DNA of 64,000 nt from Calothrix sp. PCC 7716 (GTDB taxonomy: Bacteria > Cyanobacteriota > Cyanobacteriia > Cyanobacteriales > Nostocaceae), in contig NZ_AP025018.1 of assembly GCF_019977735.1 (NCBI RefSeq), positions 1,736,001-1,800,000 of the forward strand. Direction: 5' to 3'. Under the pieces are notes generated by a model. It was not told the origin of the DNA and did no database searches. It saw only the letters and a program-made list of their open reading frames with translations. Below are positions 26,664 to 34,148 of the stretch, one piece after another (positions within the stretch are counted from its first letter, which is position 1; each line of letters starts with the position of its first letter). The position numbers and the translations under genes were made by a program.

Positions 26664-27446
26664 TTATTCTTCTTCGTCTTCCGACTTGTATTCGCTGTAG
26701 TCGGTATCATCGAACTCTTCTTCGCCGCCTTCGTAGTCTTCAAACTCTTCTTCGGCTTCTAACTGACCGTGACGACCTTCGTAAATTGCGTCTGCGAGTT
26801 TGCCGATTATTAACTTAATCGAACGAATCGCATCGTCGTTAGCTGGAATAGGAATATCTACTACATCGGGGTCGCAGTTAGTATCTAACATTGACACGAT
26901 GGGTATGCTTAATTTTTGACATTCCTGAACAGCATTATACTCACGACGTTGGTCAACAATTACCACTACATCGGGTACTTTCCGCATCGTTTTGATACCA
27001 CCGAGGTACTTCTGTAACTTCGTCATTTCTCGACGCAGCATTGAAGCTTCTTTTTTCGGTAATAAGTCTAAGGCGCCGCTTTCTTCACGACGTTCCAAGT
27101 CTTTTAAACGGTCTACACGGGTTTTAATTGTTGCCCAGTTTGTGAGCATTCCACCTAACCAGCGTTGGTTAATATAGTGTGAGCCACATCGAGCTGCTTC
27201 TTGAGCGATAATACCTGCTGCTTGGCGCTTGGTTCCTACAAATAGAAACTTTTTGCCGGACTCAGCTTGAGAACGCATATAGTTATATGCTTCATCCATC
27301 AACTGAGCGGTTTGCACCAAATCAATAATATGTACACCGTTGCGAGCAGTGTAAATATAAGGATCCATTTTAGGGTTCCAGCGGCGGGTTTGATGCCCAA
27401 AGTGAACCCCTGACTCCATCATTTGAGCCAATGAAACTACTGGCAT
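26664..27446 (-). CDS. rpsB: 30S ribosomal protein S2
   Basis: Small-subunit ribosomal protein. 260 aa from the ATG at 27446, which begins [20 protein letters not shown], the usual bacterial S2 start, and is preceded by AGGAGA nine bases upstream; a longer frame to 27509 adds 21 atypical residues. Family motifs include [30 protein letters not shown] and [17 protein letters not shown]. The C-terminal 35 residues are an acidic tail ([14 protein letters not shown]) typical of cyanobacterial S2. Transcribed ahead of tsf as in most bacteria. Confidence 0.97.
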   Translation of the reverse strand: MPVVSLAQMMESGVHFGHQTRRWNPKMDPYIYTARNGVHIIDLVQTAQLMDEAYNYMRSQAESGKKFLFVGTKRQAAGIIAQEAARCGSHYINQRWLGGMLTNWATIKTRVDRLKDLERREESGALDLLPKKEASMLRREMTKLQKYLGGIKTMRKVPDVVVIVDQRREYNAVQECQKLSIPIVSMLDTNCDPDVVDIPIPANDDAIRSIKLIIGKLADAIYEGRHGQLEAEEEFEDYEGGEEEFDDTDYSEYKSEDEEE

Positions 27447-27650
27447 GTCTACTTTTCTCCTATTCGGGTTAAACCTCCATCCTGGTGTATCTCCATTGCC
27501 AAAAGGCAAAAAATTAAATTGGAAACACCCGACGTATTCCAGGATGTGTGGAATTTAAAGAACCATACAAGGTTAACACATTTTAGCAGGGGCTTTGATG
27601 GCGGTTTTTATGAAAAAAACGGTGTATTTTCACCCGGTTGCACCTTGCCC

Positions 27651-27731
27651 TAGAAACCGGGCTTCTTTACGATAGATTACAAGTTCACGCACAAAATCTC
27701 ATCAGAAGCCCGGTTTCTTTACGATAGATTA
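27651..27731. repeat. Inverted pair of the AAACCGGGCTTCTT repeat family
   Basis: AGAAACCGGGCTTCTTTACG at 27651 and AGAAGCCCGGTTTCTTTACG near 27706 form opposing arms, each followed directly by the same ATAGATTA tail. The second copy overlaps the 3' end of the glycosyltransferase gene and supplies its last codons and stop. It can terminate that minus-strand transcript. Confidence 0.75.
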
Positions 27732-28669
27732 GGTTTCATTTCCGAGTATGCTTGGTAAACTCCCTTAACGTTGTACCAGTTTAGGAAAATTCTTGCTAGC
27801 TCTAAAGCTAACTGCGATTTGCCAATACTTATTAACCAACGTAACAAGGGGAGCATTGTGCGTTCGTTCAAAAAACCGTTTAAAGAAAGGGTTCCCCACA
27901 AAATACGATGTAGCAAAGTCATTTGAATCATCATTCGCACTTCCCAAGTGGGATGCTTTTGATAGAATAAGACTCCCATACGTCCACGCTGTATTTCTTT
28001 GTCTATTAAGTTGGGGATTTGTTCGGTGTTGAATGCAGGGTGCCAATGATAACCTACTGCTTGCGGACATTTGATTAATTTTAGACCGAGATTTTTGAGC
28101 CGAACTCCAAGTTCTAAGTCTTCCCAGCCATATAATTGAAAACCTGTATCAAATAATCCTGCTTTTTCTAGCCAGTGTTTAGGTATGGCAACATTACCTG
28201 TGGCAAAGAATGCTGCTGAAAAGTCTGTTATTTTATAAGGTTCCGAAGTTGGATTTTCAAAGTTAGCTGTGTTAATGACGGCGCCGTATGTAAAAAATTT
28301 ATCACTGCCTAGTTGAGCTTGCCCAGCCACAAGAGCATCAGCGTGAGACTGCAAAAAGGTTTCGGTAACAACTAAATCACTATCTATAAAGATAATTGTA
28401 TCACCATTCGCTTTCTCAACTCCCAAATTACGCGCAGCAGCAGGGCCAGCATGGTTTTGTTCAAAAGTTCGCACATGTGGAAACTCACTTTGGTTTGAAC
28501 TTAACCACTCTAAAGTTCCATCTGTCGAACCATCATCAACAACAACAACCTCATATCCTGTCACCGTTGATGTAACTTGCTGCGTTTCTAATGCTCGCAG
28601 ACACTTCTCTAATATAGGTTTACGATTATAAGTTGGAATAACAACGCTAAAATACACTTTCTCACCCAC
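27719..28669 (-). CDS. Family 2 glycosyltransferase
   Basis: A 316-aa GT-A fold inverting glycosyltransferase. Motifs: VVIPTYNRK near residue 9, the nucleotide-sugar motif VVVDDGSTDGT (about 44-54), and the DxD metal site in IIFIDSDLV (about 92-100). A later GWEDLELGVRLKNLG region (about 180-195) corresponds to the acceptor/ED motif of GT2 enzymes. The C-terminal 80 residues include a moderately hydrophobic segment. Substrate unknown; likely polysaccharide or glycolipid assembly. The final NLS and stop codon lie in a dispersed repeat, so the C-terminus is probably not under strong constraint. Confidence 0.88.
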   Translation of the reverse strand: MGEKVYFSVVIPTYNRKPILEKCLRALETQQVTSTVTGYEVVVVDDGSTDGTLEWLSSNQSEFPHVRTFEQNHAGPAAARNLGVEKANGDTIIFIDSDLVVTETFLQSHADALVAGQAQLGSDKFFTYGAVINTANFENPTSEPYKITDFSAAFFATGNVAIPKHWLEKAGLFDTGFQLYGWEDLELGVRLKNLGLKLIKCPQAVGYHWHPAFNTEQIPNLIDKEIQRGRMGVLFYQKHPTWEVRMMIQMTLLHRILWGTLSLNGFLNERTMLPLLRWLISIGKSQLALELARIFLNWYNVKGVYQAYSEMKPNLS

Positions 28670-28757
28670 TATTTATATATATCTGTCTTCAAGAATAAGA
28701 CAGTCAGCACTTTATCGCAGTTCCTCTAGGTAACATTATCATCCCTCTTGTGGCCAT

Positions 28758-28785
28758 CTTGTGGAACAGGCATCCCTGCCTGTTC
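28758..28785. repeat. Dispersed GGCATCC hairpin repeat
   Basis: CTTGTGGAACAGGCATCCCTGCCTG with arms AACAGGCA / TGCCTGTT, the same family as at 20522 and 42541, located in the divergent region between the glycosyltransferase and the fourth Rpn gene. Confidence 0.8.
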
Positions 28786-28909
28786 AAAAATGTATACTAT
28801 TTATCTTTATACATGTATCAATCAATAAATATTACAGAATGATTCACATTTGAGCAAATATAATGAATAATTAAGTACCAACAAGTACAAAAACCAGCTG
28901 CATCCACAT

Positions 28910-29878
28910 ATGATCGACCACGATGGTTTATTCAAAAAGCTATTAAATAATTTTTTCCCAGAGTTCATAGAGCTATTTTTCCCAGATATTAGTAACTATT
29001 GGCAGCGTAACTCACTCCAATTCTTGCCACAAGAAATAATTACAGATATCATTGATGGTGAAAAGAAGATTGTAGATATATTAGTACAAGCTTTATTTCA
29101 AAATCAGGAAAAGTCATTTATTATACATGTCGAACACCAGTCATATACTAAAAATAACTTTAACCAAAGAAATTTTTTATACTACACGCATTTGTATAAA
29201 GAGTATCGTCTGCCCATATATCCCATCGTTATATACTCCCATGATGCACCATTAACCCAAGAGGCATCTTCTTTTAACATTGACTTTCCTGACTGGGCGC
29301 CTCTTAACTTTAAATACCGAGTTGTACAATTAAATCAATTAGACTGGCAAGATTTTGTTAATATCAGAAATCCAGTTGCTTGTGCTTTGATGTCCAAAAT
29401 GCGAATGGGCGCCGAAGAACGACCAACTGTAAAATTATTATCACTACAATTACTCACTTCGTTGGGACTTAACCCCGCACAAGTTGAGTTAATCTCAGGA
29501 TTTATCGGTACTTACCTTAAACTTAACGCGGCTGAAGAAGCTGAGTTTCAAAGACTAATTGCTACTATAGAACCAAGAAAGCAGGAGGAAGTTATGGAAA
29601 TCGTTACAGATTGGATGGAGCGTGGAATAGAACAGGGAATAGAACAGGGAATAGAACAGGGAATAGAACAGGGAATAGAACAGGGAATAGAACAGGGAAT
29701 GCAACGCGAAGCTGTCTTGTTCGCTCAACGTTTACTTAATCGTCGCTTTGGTAACTTAAGTACTCAGCAACAACAACGAATTCAAAGTCTTTCCACGCAA
29801 AAGTTAGAAGAATTGGGAGAAGCGCTGTTAGATTTTACTTCTGTTGGTGATTTAGATACTTGGTTGAGTCAGTGTTAA
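28910..29878 (+). CDS. Rpn family PD-(D/E)XK nuclease-like protein with DUF4351 tail, distant copy
   Basis: 322 aa, a diverged relative of the genes at 161 and 1593. Asp56, Glu75 and Gln77 of the PD-(D/E)XK-like domain are retained at the same positions (KKIVDILVQ; VEHQSYT). The linker before the DUF4351 tail is a perfect array of six GIEQ units, encoded by identical 12-bp repeats at about 29633-29704, where the other copies have REEG/KELG units. Clearly the same family but not part of the tandem duplication. Function inferred as DNA nuclease or recombination factor. Confidence 0.85.
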   Translation: MIDHDGLFKKLLNNFFPEFIELFFPDISNYWQRNSLQFLPQEIITDIIDGEKKIVDILVQALFQNQEKSFIIHVEHQSYTKNNFNQRNFLYYTHLYKEYRLPIYPIVIYSHDAPLTQEASSFNIDFPDWAPLNFKYRVVQLNQLDWQDFVNIRNPVACALMSKMRMGAEERPTVKLLSLQLLTSLGLNPAQVELISGFIGTYLKLNAAEEAEFQRLIATIEPRKQEEVMEIVTDWMERGIEQGIEQGIEQGIEQGIEQGIEQGMQREAVLFAQRLLNRRFGNLSTQQQQRIQSLSTQKLEELGEALLDFTSVGDLDTWLSQC

Positions 29879-29888
29879 GAGATTGACT

Positions 29889-29920
29889 ACGTAGAGACGT
29901 GATTAATCACGTCTCTACAT
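29889..29920. repeat. GTAGAGACG-family hairpin
   Basis: GTAGAGACGTGATTAATCAC with its complement: 14-bp perfect arms, about 10 bp past the Rpn stop codon. Identical core to the element at 55351, and probably acting as the gene's terminator. Confidence 0.8.
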
Positions 29921-29942
29921 TTTAATTTTGTTACGCCTCATA

Positions 29943-30068
29943 ATTTGCAGTAATGGTGATTCGATAGAAATACCTTTTAAAGGAAATTCGGGACGAGTTC
30001 AGGTTAAAGTTGTTGGAAACGAAACCATTTCGACTACACAATGGAAGTATACATTTTATTATCCTTAG
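29943..30068 (+). pseudogene. Possible C-terminal gene remnant
   Basis: A 41-codon open stretch reading ICSNGDSIEIPFKGNSGRVQ and ending WKYTFYYP before TAG. It has protein-like composition (alternating hydrophobics, beta-strand pattern) but no start codon or ribosome binding site upstream, and the repeat at 29889 cuts in just before. It may be the tail of a deleted gene or a chance frame. Confidence 0.3.
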
Positions 30069-30077
30069 ATTTTTACA

Positions 30078-30110
30078 TTTGTTGTCTTGTGGGGTAGGCA
30101 TCCTTGCCCG
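30078..30110. repeat. Dispersed GGCATCC hairpin repeat, decayed copy
   Basis: CTTGTGGGGTAGGCATCCTTG then CCCGCC: same family as 20522 with an imperfect stem, in the 29879-30240 gap that otherwise shows no intact gene. Confidence 0.65.
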
Positions 30111-30240
30111 CCTATTCTATATCATTAATATTTGTAACAAGTATTAAGATTCCTCACAAGTTCCTCACATTCTCGAAATACTTTTGAAGTAGAGCAAGAG
30201 TAAGCCTTGCAATACTACCAATGAAAGATGAGTGTTGAAT

Positions 30241-30426
30241 ATGAGTAACTGTCCTTGTTGTTCTAATGTATTGCTAAGGCATGTACGAGGTAATCAAGTC
30301 TACTGGTTTTGCCGTAATTGCTGGGAAGTTATGCCTACTTTTGATGAAAAGTATGTTTCTTCAAGAGTCACTTTGCTAGAAACACGTAAAAAACAAGATA
30401 AATGGGAGATATACTCCGCAGGATAG
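30241..30426 (+). CDS. Small zinc-ribbon protein
   Basis: A 61-aa protein with two CxxC pairs: CPCC near residues 4-7 and CRNC near residues 24-27, spaced as in a small zinc ribbon, followed by a charged tail ending IYSAG. An ATG three codons after an upstream GTG is chosen as start. Resembles small conserved cyanobacterial proteins; no function is known to me. A terminator follows at 30550. Confidence 0.6.
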   Translation: MSNCPCCSNVLLRHVRGNQVYWFCRNCWEVMPTFDEKYVSSRVTLLETRKKQDKWEIYSAG

Positions 30427-30549
30427 TTGTCAATATAATAACAAAATAGGTAATAAGCTATAGATAAAATTTTGAGAAGCATAATAATTACTGGGTGCAT
30501 GGAGTTTTAATTATTTAATTAGCGAAAAATTTGTTGAATTTACAATATG

Positions 30550-30580
30550 AACTCGGTTGTTTGGGAAAACCGAGTTTATT
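30550..30580 (+). terminator. Intrinsic terminator
   Basis: AACTCGGTT and AAACCGAGTT form a 9-bp stem followed by TATTTTAG, between the zinc-ribbon gene and the following kinase gene. Confidence 0.65.
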
Positions 30581-30668
30581 TTAGTACTCTTATGTAAAAT
30601 CGAAGCTACTCAAAGTTAAAAGTTTAGATATAGATGATGTAACTAAATTTGGTACTCTAGTTAAAGCA

Positions 30669-32702
30669 TTGCAGCAAGCAATCGAACCATCTCCTTTATC
30701 AGCATCTGTGATAGAAGAAGTAGAAGACGAACGAGCGGTTGCTCGGATTTTAGTAGTTGATGATGACCCCAAAATTTTAGCAGTTTTGGAAACTTTGCTT
30801 GCTCCGTGGGGGTTACAAGTTTGGACATTAGAGAATCCCCAGAATTTTTACAACACACTTCAAACCGTTAAGCCCGATTTAGTACTTTTAGATATAGAAA
30901 TGCCACAAATTAGTGGAATTGAACTATGTCAACAAGTTCGGAATGATAGCGATTGGAGCGATTTGCCTATTTTGTTTCTGACAGTTCATAATGATGCAGG
31001 AATTATAAATCAGGTTTTTACCGTCGGCGCCGATGATTTTGTCAGTAAACCAATAATTGGTCCTGAGCTAGTCACTCGCATTCTCAACCGTTTGGAACGT
31101 AATAAGCTGCGAAGAAAGCACGCACAAGCTTCGTTACGTCACATAAATCGTATGCTTAAAGCTCTTTCAGCTTGTAATAAATCATTACTACGCGCGCAAA
31201 ATGAGGTAGATTTGTTACGGGATATATGTAACATACTTACTGAAATTGGAAAGTATAAATCGGTATGGGTAGGTTTTGTCGAAACCGAAGAACCACTTAG
31301 TATTGTTTCAGTTGCATCTTCAGGTAATACAGAAAGAACTAATTTATTGGATGTTGCAATTAAAGCTGTTACTACTGCTAAAACCTTTATAATAAAACAA
31401 GAAAATAATATTAGTGTCTCAATACCTTTGATATGGAAACAAAAACCATTTGGTATTATCAATATTTTTGGAGAACCAGATACTTTTGATACTGAGTTTA
31501 TTAAGCAACTAGAACAATTAACTGCTGATTTGGCGTATGGTATTATTTCACTACGTCGAGAGCAAGAACGTACTAATGAACTAGTTAAAGTCAATCAAAC
31601 TTTGCAGTGTGAACTTGAAAGACGCTTACAAATGCAAGAAGCACTGCGAAATTCTCAAGCTTTGTTTGAAGGTATTGTTAGCATTGCCTCGGATGCGATT
31701 ATTTCGATTGATAGCCAACAGTGTATCACTTTGTTCAACTCCGGCGCCGAGAGAATATTTGGTTATTTAGCATCCGAAGTATTAGGTGAACCTCTCGATT
31801 TATTATTACCTCAAAGATATACTAAAATACATCGGCGCCATGTATCAGAATTTGAAACATCTCCAAACCCGTCCAGAAAAATGGGAGAACGACGGGAAAT
31901 ATATGGCAAACGAAAAGATGGTACAGAGTTTCCTGCTGAAGCTTCGATATCTAAATTGAAATTAGGGGATGAAACAGTTTACACGGTTTACTTGCAAGAT
32001 GTCAGCGACAGAAAGCAAATCGAACGCATGAAAAACGAGTTTATATCAGTCGTCAGTCACGAACTGCGAACTCCATTAACATCAATTCATGGTTCACTGG
32101 GTATGTTAGCAAGTGGTTTACTCAAACCAGACTCACAACAAAGTCAGCGTTTACTACAAATAGCAACCGATAGTACCGAACGTTTGGTCAGATTAATTAA
32201 TGACATATTAGATATAGAGCGTATCGAGTCAGGTCGGGTTAAAATGTCTAAACAAATTTGTAACGCTGCTGATTTGATCACCGAAGCTGTTAATGTCATT
32301 CAACCTCTTGCCGAAAAAGCAGGGATAGTTTTATCGGTGACAAAGTTATCTGTAGATGTGTGGGTAGACCCTGACCGGATTGTTCAAACATTAACTAATT
32401 TATTGAGTAATGCGATTAAATTTGCGAAACCTGATACAAATGTTTGGTTAGAAGCAAAACAGCAAGATAAAGAAGTGTTGTTTATTGTTAGGGATAATGG
32501 ACGTGGTATTGCGTCCGATAAACTAGAAATTATTTTCGAGCGATTTGAACAGCTTGATGCTTCTGACGCACGTCGGCAAGATGGCACAGGTTTAGGGTTA
32601 GCAATTTGTAAAAGTATAATTCAGCAGCATAATGGAAACATCTGGGTAGAAAGTACCTTGGGTGAGGGGAGTACTTTTTACTTCACAATTCCAATCGGGT
32701 AG
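30669..32702 (+). CDS. Hybrid sensor kinase: REC-GAF-PAS-HisKA-HATPase
   Basis: 677 aa from a TTG. N-terminal REC domain (about 25-145; VDDDP, Asp75 in VLLDIEMP, Lys127 in VSKPII), a GAF-like domain (about 170-305), a PAS domain (about 330-440; GIVSIASDAIISID and the KDGTEFPAE region), HisKA with His464 in SVVSHELRTPLTS, and HATPase_c with NAIKFA, DNGRGIASDKLE and GTGLGLAICKS. Receiver-first kinases usually take input from another kinase. The 5' end is uncertain: the frame is open back to 30585 and reads protein-like, but an ATG at 30592 is one base out of frame. It is followed 18-24 bp later by a REC protein, a likely partner. Confidence 0.88.
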   Translation: MQQAIEPSPLSASVIEEVEDERAVARILVVDDDPKILAVLETLLAPWGLQVWTLENPQNFYNTLQTVKPDLVLLDIEMPQISGIELCQQVRNDSDWSDLPILFLTVHNDAGIINQVFTVGADDFVSKPIIGPELVTRILNRLERNKLRRKHAQASLRHINRMLKALSACNKSLLRAQNEVDLLRDICNILTEIGKYKSVWVGFVETEEPLSIVSVASSGNTERTNLLDVAIKAVTTAKTFIIKQENNISVSIPLIWKQKPFGIINIFGEPDTFDTEFIKQLEQLTADLAYGIISLRREQERTNELVKVNQTLQCELERRLQMQEALRNSQALFEGIVSIASDAIISIDSQQCITLFNSGAERIFGYLASEVLGEPLDLLLPQRYTKIHRRHVSEFETSPNPSRKMGERREIYGKRKDGTEFPAEASISKLKLGDETVYTVYLQDVSDRKQIERMKNEFISVVSHELRTPLTSIHGSLGMLASGLLKPDSQQSQRLLQIATDSTERLVRLINDILDIERIESGRVKMSKQICNAADLITEAVNVIQPLAEKAGIVLSVTKLSVDVWVDPDRIVQTLTNLLSNAIKFAKPDTNVWLEAKQQDKEVLFIVRDNGRGIASDKLEIIFERFEQLDASDARRQDGTGLGLAICKSIIQQHNGNIWVESTLGEGSTFYFTIPIG

Positions 32703-32726
32703 GGGCATTTTTTTCATGGTGTGTAT

Positions 32727-33116
32727 ATGAAGCGAATTTTAGTAGTAGATAACGAAGAATATATTCAAGAAGTTACGAAAATTTGCTTAGAAACTGTTGC
32801 AGGTTGGGAAGTAATAACAGCAGGTTCTGGAATGGAATGTGTATCAAAAGCTCTTAGTGAGCTACCTGATGCGATTTTACTCGATGTGATGATGCCCGAT
32901 ATAGACGGTATTGCGACCTTCGAGAAACTTCAAGCAAATTCTGTCACTCAAAATATACCAGTAATATTACTAACAGCAAAAATTCAAGCTAGCGATAGGC
33001 GCCGTTATGCGGAGCAAGGCATAAAAGACGCTATTGCCAAACCTTTCAACCCAACAGAATTAGCAAATCAAGTTTCGGCTATTTTAGGTTGGAAAGAAAT
33101 AAGTAATGAGTGCTGA
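32727..33116 (+). CDS. Stand-alone response regulator (REC only)
   Basis: About 129 aa, consisting of a single receiver domain: acidic pocket VDNEE near residues 7-11, phospho-acceptor Asp53 in ILLDVMMPDIDG, Thr in LLTAKIQ and Lys in AIAKPFN. No output domain, so it acts through protein contacts or as a phosphate relay. The ATG at 32727 is preferred to the GTG two codons upstream. It follows the hybrid kinase at 30669 closely and is probably its partner in a phosphorelay; this is inferred from order. Confidence 0.88.
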   Translation: MKRILVVDNEEYIQEVTKICLETVAGWEVITAGSGMECVSKALSELPDAILLDVMMPDIDGIATFEKLQANSVTQNIPVILLTAKIQASDRRRYAEQGIKDAIAKPFNPTELANQVSAILGWKEISNEC

Positions 33117-33195
33117 GTGCTGAGTGCTGAGTGCTGAGTGCTGAGGAGCCATCGCCGTGGGCGGCTGCCGACTTGAGGCGAATGGCGTTGCTGAG
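33106..33195. repeat. Heptamer array with embedded GC-rich hairpin
   Basis: AGTGCTG heptamers (33106-33144) overlap the end of the receiver gene and lead into a hairpin with GCCATCGCC and GGCGAATGGC arms. A CAACGGATGTAACGGAT motif like the foldback at 6331 follows near 33257. No gene is supported between 33117 and 33344. Confidence 0.8.
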
Positions 33196-33344
33196 TAGTT
33201 CATTTAAACTTTACTCTTGCAAAATCTTCTTTATGAGTATTTATGCTTTACTTGCAACGGATGTAACGGATTGGTTTATGCGTTTTAGCAAAGTTATTAG
33301 GATAGGCGCCTAAAATGGAGTTATCGTCACTTTGCGCGCGAACT

Positions 33345-33920
33345 ATGACTCAAGTCAAAACCAAGCTTACCGTTGAAGAATTTATGCAGCTTCCCGAAGG
33401 AGATACTATATATGAGTTAGTTGACGGAGAAGCAGTTCCTAAATTTAAAAACGATACGATGTCACCAAAATTTTTTCATAGTTCCACAGCAGGTGCATTA
33501 TTTATACTACTGTCTGCGTGGGCAGAAGGAAGAGGGCGGGTTGTTATAGAATGGGCAATTAAGTTAACACGGGATAAACAAGATTGGGTTCCTGTAGCCG
33601 ATTTAACGTATGTTTCCTATAATCTTCTCCAAGAGGATTGGTTAGAAGACGAAGCTTGTCCTGTTGCACCCGAATTAATTATTGAAATTATTTCCCCTGG
33701 TCAAACTTTTGGGGAAATGACGGAAAAAGCAATTGACTATTTGAAAGCTGGGGTTAGACGAGTTTGGGTTATCGATACTAAAGCAAAAACTATTACTATT
33801 TTGTACCCGGATGCTCTGCCTCAAACCAAGCGAGGTGCCGATATTTTAGAGGACACCCTATTGTCAGGGTTAAAAATTACACCACAGCAAATTTTTCAGA
33901 AAGCTAAAATTCAGCTTTAG
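33345..33920 (+). CDS. Uma2 family restriction-endonuclease-fold protein
   Basis: 191 aa from the ATG starting MTQVKTKLTVEEFMQLPEGD. Matches the Uma2 (DUF820) family, abundant in cyanobacteria, with a PD-(D/E)XK-like core: ELVDGEAV near residue 25, the PVADLTYVS strand, PELIIEIISPGQTF and the FGEMTEKAIDYLKAGVRRVW helix and strand. Members are often numerous per genome and their function is not established. A longer frame from 33315 adds 10 residues without support. Confidence 0.88.
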   Translation: MTQVKTKLTVEEFMQLPEGDTIYELVDGEAVPKFKNDTMSPKFFHSSTAGALFILLSAWAEGRGRVVIEWAIKLTRDKQDWVPVADLTYVSYNLLQEDWLEDEACPVAPELIIEIISPGQTFGEMTEKAIDYLKAGVRRVWVIDTKAKTITILYPDALPQTKRGADILEDTLLSGLKITPQQIFQKAKIQL

Positions 33921-34148
33921 GTGAATAATAAATTATACTGGTGTAAATTCTAGTAATCAAAAAGAAAAGCAGTTTTTATCAAATATCTGTAGTCTGAGCT
34001 ACAAAATTATCAGCAAAGAAATTATTCAAGATAAGAAGATAGTTTATACAAACCCTAAATAAATGATAGGGCAATTTACAGTTACATGTGATATACCCGA
34101 AGTAAGGGGGTATTTTCCCTGGTAACTAAAGCGTCTATTTTAGGGGGT

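Noticed and set aside
33131-33313. 60-codon frame after the receiver gene
   Set aside because: Lies in heptamer and hairpin repeats with no protein-like conservation.
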